DNA from: Zasmidium citrigriseum
Taxonomy: Eukaryota > Ascomycota > Dothideomycetes > Mycosphaerellales > Mycosphaerellaceae
Direction of reading: 5' to 3'
DNA: 64,000 nt
Assembly: GCA_002786025.1 (NCBI GenBank)
Contig: NHNW01000029.1
Location: 317,384-381,383 of the forward strand
The notes below the pieces were generated by a model. That model did not search any database and was not told the DNA's origin. It saw only the letters and a program-made list of their open reading frames with translations. The translations under genes were made by a program, and so were the position numbers. Positions 1 to 10,622 of the stretch are shown here, one piece after another. The first letter of the stretch is position 1, and the number at the start of each line of letters is the position of its first letter.

Positions 1-525
1 TCGCCAGACGTGGGATCACCATGGAATCCAACTCATCATACCTTCTACCTCGATTGATCGGATACTCGAATGCCATGTACCTTCTCTCCACCGGCGAAGT
101 GTTCCGAGGGGACTCCAAGTACTACGATCAACTATTCCAAGAAGTCGTCGAGGAGAAAGAACACGTTTTGAAACGAGCACTACAGCTTGCGTCCAACATC
201 GCCGAGAACGTCAGCGGCATGGCTGCGTACTTGAACCGGGAGTTGATGTGGAGAGGTCCATCGAGTATTGAAGAAACGCATTTGTTGGATAGTGCGGTGT
301 TGTGAGTGGCTTGTTCGGAAACATTGGACTAATTGCTTGGGCTAACGATTGTGAAGGTACCATATGTTCGCCAATCGAGACTGCACTGAGGGCGTCAAGA
401 GCTTCTTTGAGAAGAGAAAGCCGAAGTTCGAGGCTACGCTTGAGAAAGATGGGCCTCCTTTCTTCCCTTGGTGGAAGGAAGTTGATACTGGTAGTCGGGC
501 GAAGAAGTCGGGTTCGAAGTTGTGA
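1..525 (+). CDS. Enoyl-CoA hydratase/isomerase family protein, 3' part only
   Basis: The reading frame is open from the window edge (first full codon at base 3) and the 5' part lies outside. Exon 1 runs to 301. A 55-bp GT-AG intron (302-356, with GCTAACG near its 3' end) is followed by exon 2 at 357-525, ending in TGA; 155 codons are visible. The protein reads RRGITMESNSS, LPRLIG and LLSTGEVF, the pattern of the crotonase fold after the active-site loop (helix, LPRLIG, A..L..TG). The C-terminal EGVKSFFEKRKPKF is typical of crotonases (extra family members, isomerases or hydratases involved in fatty-acid or amino-acid breakdown). The catalytic Glu positions and any peroxisomal or mitochondrial leader are in the missing part, so the exact reaction cannot be assigned. 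The last residues (GSKL) are a poor match to PTS1 because Ser-Lys-Leu is terminal: this could be a real peroxisomal signal. Confidence 0.85.
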
Positions 526-871
526 TACGAAGTCGAAGCCATTGTCTCGCGAGACTTGTCAGCTCTCTCACTGTCTCCAGCACTGACTGTGCATCTGTAG
601 GTCTTCGTGACTAACTTATAGCTCATCGTTCAACCAGCGAGATAGATCCCACGAGCTGTTCAAGACAACGGTTGACTGTACGACAAGGGAAGGCCGAGCC
701 GGGGGAAGCTTGCCTGTTCGGCCAACACCACCCCGCCTATCGTCGGCCGAGATATCAGCACCAGATGGTTCCACAAAGAAATGAATAAAGCTAACAAAGG
801 CTCTTTCATACTAAACAGAAGATATCCCATCTCACTCGATCTACACCAGGATACCACCAACAACACTCACC
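526..871. other. Gene-free spacer
   Basis: This spacer of about 350 bp lies between the crotonase stop and the amine oxidase start. The two short overlapping ORFs have no recognisable product. It presumably holds the crotonase 3' UTR and the promoter and leader of the next gene; the sequence just before the start (CACTCACC) fits a fungal start context. Confidence 0.5.
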
Positions 872-2745
872 ATGGCACCCCGAATCCGCACCATCGACAC
901 CTCATCCTCAAAAAGCGCATACTACGCAGCAGCAACCTCAACAACCGCCCAAGAACTCATCCACATTTCAGGCCAACCAGGGACAAACGCCAATGGCTCC
1001 GTCCCAAGTGACTACGAATCTCAAATTCAACTGGCGTTGCTGAATCTGCGAAAGATCATGCTAGTGGCTGGATGCAGTGTACCTGATATTGTATCTCTGC
1101 GATTTTATATTGTGGATTATAGTCCTGATCGCAGGTTGCATACGAGGCATATCCAGAAGTTTTTGGGAGGGCATCGACCGGCTATGACGCTTGTTCCGGT
1201 TCCGTCTCTTGCGGGCAAGGGCTGGTTGTTTGAGATTGAGGCTGTGGTTGCGAAGCCAGAATCGCTTCAAACGACGCATGTCCCGAAGGCATTGGGTGTC
1301 CCGGTCGAGGACGTCGATGTTGTCGTTGTGGGAGCTGGGTTGGCAGGTTTGACTGCGGCGACTGATATCATCAAAGCTGGTTTGTCTTGCGTCGTTCTGG
1401 AGGCACGGAATCGCGTAGGTGGTCGAACTTGGACTACTCCGTTGAAAGACGGCGGTGTGACTGATCTGGGAGCGGCATGGATCAATGATACGAATCAAAG
1501 CAAGATGATCGATTTGGCTCGTAAGTTTGGTTTGGAGTTGATTGAGCAGAATACGAATGGGAAATGTGTTCTTCAGACGGAAGAAGGGTCTATTCAGCAC
1601 TTTCCATATGGAGAGCTGCCGCCAGTAAGTGAAAGAATCTCAAGTCTGCTCTAAAGACAGCTTTTGACCAGTCTTTCTAGTTTGAAGAAAGCATCAAGGC
1701 CAATGTGGCGTTCATCCGGGATCAATCCGAAGCGGACTGCCAACAAGTAAACTGCGCCTATCCTCGCGATGTGAACTTGGATAGCATGACCTTCGCCGCA
1801 TATCTAAGAGCAAAGGGAGCCTCTCCAGATGCCATCAGGACCGCCTCTGTCTGGACAAGAGCTATGCTCGGTCACGAACCCGAAGACATCTCCGCCCTCT
1901 TCTTCCTCAACTACTGCAAATCCGGCGGTGGCCTTCTCCAAATGCGTTCAGACCGCAAGGGTGGTGGTCAACACCTGCGCATCCGACAGGGCACATCAGC
2001 CTTTGCCGAGAACATTGCGAAGAGACTTCCGCCATCGACAGTCCGCCTCTCGACGGTCGTTTCTTCAATCGACCAGACAACTCCCAATGGAATCCTCGTT
2101 CACACCTCAAACGGCACGACCCTCAAAGCCCGAAAAGTGATTTCTGCCACGCCACCACCAGTGCTCAAGAAGATCACCTTCCAACCACCACTCCCTCTCG
2201 CAAAGCAACTCCTCATCGACTCCTACCGCTACGGCTTCTATCAAAAAGTCATGGTAGTCTTCAAGTCCCCCTTCTGGGTGAAGAAAGGTTTCTGCGGTCT
2301 GATCCAGTCCTTCCGTGGTCCTGCCGCCGTTATCCGTGACACGAGCAGTCCCGCGGATGACAAGCATGTCTTGACGTGTTTCATGGCAGGCAAGTATGGC
2401 CAAGAGTGGTCGCAAAAGGAGCGCTCCGAGCGGGAGAGGATCCTGCTGGAGCAGATTGCGGATGTGTACTCTTCGGCGGAGGCAAAAACGGAGCTGGTCG
2501 AGTTTGTTACGCTTCCTTGGAGTGATGAGGAGTTCTCGGGTTATGGATGTCCTTCGCCGGCTTTGCCTCCTGGTGTCCTTGATACGGCTGCACATGCCAT
2601 TAGGGAGCCTTTCCAGAATGTGCACTTTGCGGGCACGGAGACTGCTGAGGAGTGGAAGGGGTATATGGAGGGTGCGGTGACGAGCGGGGAGAGGAGTGCG
2701 AGGGAGGTTATTGATGGCCTGAATAGGATTGTGGCCAAGCTCTAG
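872..2745 (+). CDS. RidA-like domain fused to flavin amine oxidase
   Basis: There are two exons, 872-1624 and 1681-2745, split by a 56-bp intron (gtaagt...ctag) whose removal joins ELPP to FEESIK in phase 0. The product has 605 residues. Residues about 1-130 have the RidA/YjgF/YER057c fold pattern (HISGQPG, NLRKIMLVAG, FLGGHRPA, then FEIEAVVA). A Rossmann FAD site follows (VVVGAGLAGL at 151-160, then the acidic end VVLEARNRVGGRTW). The C-terminal HFAGTETAEEWKGYMEGA is the classic monoamine-oxidase FAD-closing motif. The oxidase would convert an amine to an imine plus H2O2; RidA proteins hydrolyse reactive imines or enamines, so the fusion makes chemical sense. In RidA the catalytic Arg follows a PA pair; here the matching residue appears to be Met105, so the domain may not be a classic deaminase. 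The substrate is unknown. No signal peptide is seen. Confidence 0.9.
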
Positions 2746-2800
2746 ACATTCACGTGAATACATGCTATTTTCAAGGGTATCTTTTAAGCATACAAGTCCA

Positions 2801-4543
2801 TCAGCTGATGGCCGCTACATTCTGGGTCGGAGTCGCTCGACTTAAAGGATGCCGTTCGAGAGCATGTTCTCCAAGGCCTTCTAAGCTCCTCGTCTTCCTG
2901 ATCTTTCCGCGGCTTTTCAGAGCCCATGCAGTGTTTTTGTGCACCCTCCATTGCATGTCGTCTTGCGCAGACGATGGTTTCGCACAGCTGCTTTGCCGAA
3001 AACGCCCATTTCCATTCCTCTGCGTCTGCTCTCGTAAAGAAGACAACGTGATCAGTCTCTGTGGCTTGGTTTCCTCGTTCAAGCGATTCGCCGAGATACA
3101 AGAAGACGCATAAGCAACATGATACACTCGTTCTTCCAAGCACTCCTGAATGGACGGTAGGCACTCCGATGGGAACGGATCGCAAAGATAGTCGTACAGT
3201 ACTCGTCCCGTGTACCATGGAAATATCCTTACGTAGCCTGGACCGTAGCCTTTCTGTACGAGGTCCGCGATCGCTATACAGCAACTTTCTCTGACCTCTG
3301 TGCCGTCTGCATCTTGACCGACGACTCGAGCACAGTTCAGCTCGATCAGAAGGATTTCTCCGATCCGGTCAAACTTCGAGTACGTTGCGTTGCGAAAGCT
3401 CAGAGCTTTTGTAGTGAGTCGTAGGCCGGCATTCGTGATCGCATATGTTCTCTCTGGTTGGATGTCTGCACGCGAGATGTTTCCGCATCCCTCAAAGGCC
3501 TTCGGTTCTAGTGCAAGCAAGGCATAGAGAGGTTCCTCGATGGCCGTTGCTTTGGGGGTTCCCGCAATGTTCCAAGCGAAAATCGATTCGTCGTCACAGG
3601 CCTCCAAAATGGCTTTCTGCAGCCTGAAGAAGGCTTTTCGCCCTTCGCCATATCTGACCTCCATACTGACGCCAAGAAGAGCCATGAGGCAGTAGGCTTC
3701 GTCTTCTGCTCTCGTCGTTACTCTTCGAGCGGCCCAGCTTAGCCGAGCTGCGATGCTGCAATCAAATATTCGTTTTGTGTCTTGGAGGCAATCTTCCGGA
3801 ATGCCAGTAGTAGTCGAGATCAAATTCAACATTGACCTTCCGCCATTCATGGGGGGTAATCGACCCTTGTCGATGACACGCCAATCGCGCGAGCAGAAGA
3901 CGATGGTGGGAGAAAATATGAGCTCCTGTAGAGTCCAGCCCCTGTTGAACCATTCGCTTCTAGAGAAGAGCGAAGTCCAGTTAGGTAGAGATTCATCAAT
4001 TGGCGGAACATCGTTCATGTGCACAACACAGAACTCGCTGGCCCGATACCACGCCGCCATTGATCTGATGGCAGTCGAAAGCTCCGCATCCAAACGCTTG
4101 TCAATGCAGCAGGTGTCCACCCATACCCAGTCAATGTCCGTCTCATTCCGAATGAGGTTGCAGAATCGCCTGATCTTGTCGTAGCCTTCGATGGCGCTGT
4201 CTTTCTCCCGTTCCCAGTCCTCGAAACGCGCCTCGTTCGCGGTCCACCGATGAGACAGAATCGCATAGCGCGGTGCGTCCTGCTCAAATAGGGTGAGCTC
4301 GCGAGTGTGGACATTGAGAAGGCGGATAGCGGTAGGTCGTTGTGGATTGTGTAGATGATCGGGCAGCCTTTGGATGCCAGTACCTTGTAGAGCAGATCTG
4401 TCGAAGGTGGGCGTCGTTCCTACCGGCTGGATCTCTACGTGGGGTCTGTTGTCCTGCAATCGCGATACACACTGCCAGAAATACATTACGCCAAAGTACT
4501 GGTGAAGTGCTTTGGTGGGAGATAATGAAGCTGGGAGGTACAT
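2801..4543 (-). CDS. Heterokaryon incompatibility (HET) domain protein
   Basis: This single-exon reading frame of 580 residues starts at an ATG (4543-4541). The HET domain begins near residue 74 with RLLNV, followed by YAILSHRW (93-100), WVWVDTCCIDK (139-149) and WFNRGWTLQELI, the three hallmark blocks of the HET family. HET proteins act in non-self recognition and trigger growth arrest or cell death when incompatible strains fuse. The region after the HET domain carries no NACHT, WD40 or ankyrin repeats that I recognise, so this is a HET-plus-unknown-C-terminus architecture. Most family members start directly at M-RLLNV, so the first 73 residues may be leader sequence or contain a missed intron. 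The gene converges with the amine oxidase, with only 55 bp between the stops. Confidence 0.9.
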   Translation of the reverse strand: MYLPASLSPTKALHQYFGVMYFWQCVSRLQDNRPHVEIQPVGTTPTFDRSALQGTGIQRLPDHLHNPQRPTAIRLLNVHTRELTLFEQDAPRYAILSHRWTANEARFEDWEREKDSAIEGYDKIRRFCNLIRNETDIDWVWVDTCCIDKRLDAELSTAIRSMAAWYRASEFCVVHMNDVPPIDESLPNWTSLFSRSEWFNRGWTLQELIFSPTIVFCSRDWRVIDKGRLPPMNGGRSMLNLISTTTGIPEDCLQDTKRIFDCSIAARLSWAARRVTTRAEDEAYCLMALLGVSMEVRYGEGRKAFFRLQKAILEACDDESIFAWNIAGTPKATAIEEPLYALLALEPKAFEGCGNISRADIQPERTYAITNAGLRLTTKALSFRNATYSKFDRIGEILLIELNCARVVGQDADGTEVRESCCIAIADLVQKGYGPGYVRIFPWYTGRVLYDYLCDPFPSECLPSIQECLEERVYHVAYASSCISANRLNEETKPQRLITLSSLREQTQRNGNGRFRQSSCAKPSSAQDDMQWRVHKNTAWALKSRGKIRKTRSLEGLGEHALERHPLSRATPTQNVAAIS

Positions 4544-4963
4544 GTAGCTCCAACAGCTGTGGCCTGCTGCGCCACCACCATATCAACTCCAGTCCTCCGG
4601 ATAGGGCTAGCTGCAGAGGGCGGGCTGTTGGAACACAGCGTTGGCCAGTGGCCCCGTGACCGTCATACTGAATTGAAGGCGAACGACATGAAGCCATGGC
4701 CCGAGCCTGCGGCGTCATGATCATAGCATTGGTGTGTTGACGTGCTCTCTCTCCGTAATCCAGACTTTGGTTTTTGCTCTCTTCGCGCAACACAGCGGAT
4801 GTCACAGGTCGTTTGGCGTATCTTCATCCGGAGCCTGGCGACGTTTTTGAAGGGCAATGTCGGGACTCTGGTTGGGTAGAGGATCTTCCTGAGTGGTCGC
4901 GCTCTGTTCCATTTTGAAGGATTGAAGTCGTCAAATCGAAGTCGAACTCTCACCCAAAGCTCT
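4544..4963. other. Gene-free spacer (HET upstream region)
   Basis: This spacer of about 420 bp separates the HET gene start from the 3' end of the secreted protein gene. Overlapping short ORFs on both strands have no family features. It probably carries the HET promoter and the downstream UTR of the neighbour. Confidence 0.45.
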
Positions 4964-5743
4964 TCACCTCACAAACGGATTAACCATATTCAATCCTCTC
5001 CTCACACTCCTCGCCATCTTCCCAGCACCCTCATTCTGATAATCCCTCACATCCACACAAAAAGGCTCCGCGCGACAACAAGAGTAAATGCAAACCCTCT
5101 TCCCACCACAATCCGCATTACTCGAACAGTCCTCATACGGCTCCGGACATCCCAAATTCGGCGGTCCATCATTCATACAGTAGCCCATTCCGCTATCATC
5201 GGTATCCATATGGCAGAAAAGGTTGTTCCCAGAGGAACCTTTGCCACAGAAAGAATGACCGTCACAGGCGGCGGGATTGGCGCAGTCGCGCTGGATTTTG
5301 CAGGTTTGCGTAGAGGATTCGCAGTACTCGTTGCTGTCGCAGGTGGTTTGGACTGTGACGACGTTTGGTTGGGAGCCTATGCAGGAGCAGAAGGTGGAGA
5401 TGACTGAAGATGGTTGGTCCATGAGTTGTTTGAAGAGGACTGCTGAGCTGGATTGGCCGGGTGGCGGTGGATGGCCGTGGTCACCGCGCCATTGGGGATG
5501 GTCGTCTTGATCGCGTTTGCTAGATCCGGTGTACGTCGCGGCCGTGGCACTCGCGCATGAGGTTACTGTCACTGTGGCCGGGCTGGGATAGTTGTCCGAA
5601 CAGTATGATTGTGCGGGAGGGAAGTCTGCGAGTGACATGTACTTTGAAGCGCTTCCTGAAGAGCAGGAGGATATGCCCGCAGGCGTTGCTGCTCTGGCCG
5701 CGACGGCGCAGAGAGACACTGCGAAGAGCGTCGAGGTGAACAT
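4964..5743 (-). CDS. Secreted cysteine-rich protein, function unknown
   Basis: The frame stays open up to 5869, but the ATG at 5743 gives a clear signal peptide (MFTSTLFAVSLCAVAARA, then ATPAG), so I chose it; 259 residues. The mature part contains 20 cysteines, an even number consistent with disulfide pairing. They are concentrated in the C-terminal two-thirds (for example CDSNEYC, CKIQRDC, CSSNADCGGKRVC, CC). A linker with a KR dibasic site and a PPPP run (around residues 75-100) separates a short N-terminal Cys module from the larger one. It resembles disulfide-rich extracellular modules but I cannot name a family. Likely roles include an apoplastic protein, wall-associated protein or candidate effector; this is inference only. 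Confidence 0.75.
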   Translation of the reverse strand: MFTSTLFAVSLCAVAARAATPAGISSCSSGSASKYMSLADFPPAQSYCSDNYPSPATVTVTSCASATAATYTGSSKRDQDDHPQWRGDHGHPPPPGQSSSAVLFKQLMDQPSSVISTFCSCIGSQPNVVTVQTTCDSNEYCESSTQTCKIQRDCANPAACDGHSFCGKGSSGNNLFCHMDTDDSGMGYCMNDGPPNLGCPEPYEDCSSNADCGGKRVCIYSCCRAEPFCVDVRDYQNEGAGKMARSVRRGLNMVNPFVR

Positions 5744-6676
5744 GTTTGCGATCCGGAAGAATGACGTCCGGCGAAGTGAAATCCCAGCTGGTTCTCCCAA
5801 AGTCTTTCCAGATCGCGGCTCCAGAATCCAGTCGTCAAAACGAGCGTCCGTGTCTTTCTTCAAGCCCAAATCCCGTCACGTCCACCAAAGAAACATCCAG
5901 CGGCAGTCTTCCATCAGAACACGTCAAGAGAAAAGAAGAGTGCAACAGACAACAAGAGGAGAAGAAGGGGGCCCACCATCCATAGTTCGCATGCCGACCG
6001 ATCCACAAAGGATCCATGTTCCGTCCAGCGGTACCTTCCACCCCTCTCAAAAGAGGCGATCGCGGGTACCGTCGCTGTCAGCATCATCAATAGTGTCTTT
6101 CCCAAAGCAGCCACGAGCCCAGGCAATAGACTTTCATTAATTCATGCACGCTGGCCGCCAGCGCCAATCGAATATTTACCGAGGGGACGCCAACCGAGTT
6201 TTCTGGCATTTCTTCACGAGCGTCCGTGGGCCGCGTGTTCTGTTCATCGCTGCCGTCATCGACGCTGTTTCCGCGCCGCGCGAGGGAGGAGGTGCAAATG
6301 CAGGATTTATTGGCGGCGTGGTGAGGCCGATGTGCCGATGTTGAGGTGTGTGATGAAGAAAGGGTGCGTTTTGCCGGGTACGAACACCCAAGATGTTTCT
6401 CGGCAGAAGTGGAGCAATATTGCCGGGCCTGGTCTTGGGCGACAGGGATTGATGAACTGGCTCCTTCTTTATTGGGAAGTGAAGACGATATCTTTTGATT
6501 GTCTCCTCGCTCTGGCTATAGACATTACATTAGCATTGATATCGCTTCGATGCCCCAGCTCTCATCATCATGGGGAGGGTTGGGAATTCCCGTATCCGCT
6601 ACTGCTGGAAAGTTCATCAGTCGTGAATGTGGAGCCGGCACGCTTGTCCACCGCATGCATCGATAATCCCATTTCA
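5744..6676. other. Gene-free spacer
   Basis: This is the promoter side of the secreted-protein gene and the 3' side of tyrosinase. A plus-strand ORF at 5592-6140 overlaps the secreted gene's signal-peptide region antisense and looks like a shadow. No other coding or RNA feature was recognised. Confidence 0.45.
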
Positions 6677-8786
6677 TCATCTTCCTCTGTGACCACCTGG
6701 CCTTCCGTGTGTGATCGATGTCAGCTCCGTGAAGTTGTGCCATGATGGGAACTGGTCGTCTCGTGCTGGTGGTTGAACTTGTGCGCTCACGACGGTGACT
6801 TCTAGGTCGGCAACGTCGTCCGCGTCTACTACCGTGCCATCCATCTGTGCTTGTTAGCAAGAGAAATCGGGCTATTGCCATTGATTTGGAGCGACTTACC
6901 ATCGCGATCCTCCATGTGAGGTTCTTCTGCAGGTAGTCTTCTACGTCTTCGTTGCTCATGCCGGACAGATCTCCGCCACTCACTTTGCTGAGCAAGCCAT
7001 CGGTGAGTGGAATTGATCCTGTCACTTTCACCGAGCCATAGCCAGTGGGCGTATCAGTATTCGAGGCCTTTGTCTTTGAGTATCCAGCGAACACGGCATG
7101 CGTCCCAGCGAGGTTCGGACACAGAGGCCACGACTTAGGATCTTCACTCTGAACGTCGCCGAGGAAGAGGTAAATAGCATACGAGCCCTCGAGAGCGAAC
7201 TTCTGGGAGACAATGTTGGCGACGTAGTGCTGCAATCGTCCACCTGCCAGAACTTCGCCCGGGGCGGCTTTGAGGGTCTGTTTTGACGCTGCTTGTGATA
7301 CTCTTTGGACTTGGGGAGAACGCTTGAGTGGGCCTCCGCTGGCTGCATTGCTGCCGTAGAGCTCTCGTATCTTTGCGATGACTGCTGAGGTATCGGCGCC
7401 GTTGGTCAACTCTGGGTATGTGTAGCCCAGGCTGTCGGACCGCATCACGTCGTTTGATGTGAACATCTTGCCATTCGTGTCCATGTGGAAAGGAGCGAGT
7501 GCTATGTGAAGTTAGACCGATGGAATGGGCATCCTGCACACATTGACTTACGGAAATCTGCATCGATCATCTCTCCCGGTTGAATCATGAAGGTCTCGTC
7601 TTGTGCCCTCGAGGGTTCGACATGACCTGTGTAGTTATTGATGGCCTGCCACAGCGAGAGGCAGCGATCCAACATGGTATGATGTAGCCAGAAGACCGGG
7701 TCGAAGGCCGAGAAATCTAGATATGTCATATGCCCATCCATGCCGGTTGTGCTATGAATCACATCATGGAGACTCTCAAGACTGTCGGCGTTTCTCACAT
7801 CGGTCGTGATCCATGCCTCATTGCTGAATTGCGTGAAGTTCTCGTAGTTGGCGAAGAGATTGAATAGTCGGTTCATCAAAGAATTCCTGTTGTTGTCAAG
7901 CATCAATGCTATCAAGTCGTTCTGGCTGGTGGCACTGGTGCTTAGGCTTGTTGGGTATCGTAATGTTTCTGGCCAAGAGCCGTACTGCGAACGTTAGCAT
8001 TCTGGTTGTAGATGGGGGCGAAGCCACCAATCACCGGATTGTAAAAGAAGTCCTCCTGCGATACAGGGTGGAAGCGGTACGAGTATAGCGGGTTGCGTAT
8101 TGTTGCACTGCCGTTCGGTAAAGTGACGCTAATCGTTGGAGTCGTTATGCTCTGTGGGTATACGCTCGATCCATCTTCTTGCTCTGCAGCCCAGTCCCAG
8201 TAGGGCATCCGCCATCGTCGTGCTGCAGTCACATATCGCTGACGAATGGCTCCAGCAGGGAACGAATTGGCGGCGTCAAGCACGTGCTCGAATAGGATTT
8301 GCTCGTAAAGGGCGAGGTACGGTCGATGCCAGGTTAGAAAGATGTTGGAAACGTGCGTGCAGTAGCCATGTTCTTCATTCGCAGTGGCTTCGACGCCGTC
8401 CCAAGCTCCGTACGGCCTTCCATGAATGCCTGGGTCCAATCAGTATAGGCCGTCTCAAGTTTTCCGCGGACAGTACCGCATAGTCGGTAGTAAGAGAACT
8501 TATCATTCTGATCGGTGGCCTGGAATCTCTGCATACCGAGTAAGTACAGATTCCAGGCATCCGCATCGCGCTCCAGTTCTCGGATCTCCAGTCTTGGCTG
8601 AATGCCGGCGTCTTGGACTCCGGTAACAGCAAATGTCCCATTGTTGTTCTGTCGGGGTCGTAAGGCAGACTTTTCTGGTCCCGGAGCCAGGCTTTCAATC
8701 TTGTGGCTCAGCAATGGGAATGCCGCTGCAAAGTATGATAGCCATAGAAGGAGATGTGCATAGTGCTGAAACGACTGTGATCTCAT
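6677..8786 (-). CDS. Tyrosinase (type-3 copper monophenol monooxygenase)
   Basis: There are five exons on the minus strand: 8786-8477, 8429-8035, 7984-7552, 7501-6900 and 6844-6677. All introns are GT-AG, 47-55 bp. The joined protein has 635 residues. A hydrophobic N-terminus (residues about 10-24) suggests secretion. The copper-A histidines are H106 (GIHGRPY), H129 (GYCTH) and H138 (TWHRPY); the Cys-Thr-His at 127-129 matches the Cys-His thioether site of fungal tyrosinases. Copper-B residues are H308 and H312 (SLHDVIH) and the HH at 336-337 (DPVFWLHH). A long C-terminal extension follows, as in latent tyrosinases where it shields the active site until cleaved. The enzyme oxidises phenols to o-quinones for melanin-type pigments. 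The divergent neighbour across 1.8 kb is an MFS permease. Confidence 0.95.
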
Positions 8787-10622
8787 CTTGAATGATCAAG
8801 AGCCTCGTCAGGAAAGACGCAATGAAAGTGAAAGATCGAAAGAAAACACAAGAAGCGAACACTCTTAGCAGCCATTGCCTGTAGGACATAAAGAGCGTGG
8901 ATGGGCAGCAGGCGTGCCATTGAGTGGTGTAGTAATTCACAGTGTGCTCGGAGATGTGCGGCCAAACGCAAGGAGATGCAAATAGATGGAGATACGACCA
9001 CCATCATGATCATGCAGCTGCCAATGCCCGAACAGTGCATCTGCTATCGTTCGTCATGGTTCGGGGAATTAGCTGGCTGGGACGGGAATGGGCAGACGTG
9101 TTGAACGAAGAAACTGCCGAGATCCGTCGGGACCAGGTCAGACACGACTGAGGCTGTAAGAGGCGACAGCTACAGCGTTGCGGTCCTACTCGTGTACAGG
9201 ATGCCTCCTTTGGCTGCAGGTTAGGAGGGTGGGATGTATATGTCGTAGTTGTTGGAGGTGAGGTGCGGTGGAAGGAGGTTGGAGGGTCGACAGGGGTATG
9301 GTCAATCAATATCCAATCAAATTTCGACGCTAAAGCCGACAAGCATTCGAGGTCGTTGTTGATCGTCAGGCACAACAGGCACAACGAACTCCTCACACTT
9401 CCATGGATCGCTGTTCATCTCTTGCACCAGGTACCGGCACTCTGCATTGCGACTGTCCATCCGCATGCTTCACAGGACTCCACCTGGGCGAGACAAGTGA
9501 ACGCGTACCCGTTTCCTGCTCCACTGCGCGTCTCGCGATGCGGTTCTGTGAGTGATCAAGCTCCCTTCATCCGTCCTCAGCGAGATCAACCCGGTGTCAG
9601 TGTCACGACGTATGCGACAGACGACTTGGATGAATCGCGTAGGCGGTGATGGAACTCCACAAAAGCGAGCAGCATCCTGATGCAAGGCGCATGCAAAGAG
9701 AAGCCTCATACAGTCGAGGACAAGGACAGTGCTATGCATCTCGAGAACTCAGCAGTCACATCGAAGCCACATCTCCCGCCTTGTGCTACTGTAGCACGCG
9801 AAGCGGGCGTGCTCCCGCGCAACACCAGCCATGACAAAATCCGTACCTGCAACGCTGTGGAAGCAAGGAGCTGAGACGGAACTTCCGATGTGGGTGGCCA
9901 CTGGAACATGAGCAGGTCTCAGGCCCTGAAAAGAGAACGATACATCGGGGATACCTTACAACGTCTTGGTAGGGCACGATGCGACTGAGACAGATGTGCT
10001 CGTGCAGTATGCGAGGAATGCGCCTCACATACCGCGCGGGCAGGGCAAGTGAGATTTCTTCACATGAATTGCTGATCAAGCAAACCAGAACAATTTTTGG
10101 ATCTCATCCCCAACATGTAATCGCCATACTCTCGGAAATCCACCATACCGACGAAAGCAGTAATTCTGGAAACCATGCACTGTTTTGGAAAGTGCGAGTG
10201 AGCGCCGTGGCGAGTCGTCTCCACACGCAGCCGCAAAATCAGCATCAAGCTCTGCAAAATTGCCTTGATGGACCTGGTAAGACGCACCACAAGTTCTTTC
10301 CGCGCATTCTCACTGGCCACACTCATCGACACATGAGAAATCGTCCGATTGGGTCTCGTCATGATGGCGCGTCTACTCAACAAAAATTCACTGCGGCTTA
10401 TGTCTTGCCGTTCAAAAGAGTAGTCAATCCCAGCGGCCCGACGGTTGAGCGCATTTTGAGCGAACAATGATGGAACATTTGACTAACATACTGGATACGT
10501 TGTCTGCTTATGGTCTAGGTTGAATAGCCTTTGCCTGCTGTTCAGAGGAGAAATAGCACTGTCGTCGCCATGTCGCTCTTCCATTACAGCTCTCCAGCCA
10601 AACCAACTGTGCCCTGCCAAGG
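8787..10622. other. Gene-free 1.8-kb divergent intergenic region
   Basis: The region lies between the start codons of tyrosinase (minus) and the MFS permease (plus), so it holds both promoters. Several ORFs of 60-165 codons occur on both strands and overlap one another. None shows a domain, signal peptide or plausible splice continuation, and I do not call them. Confidence 0.45.
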
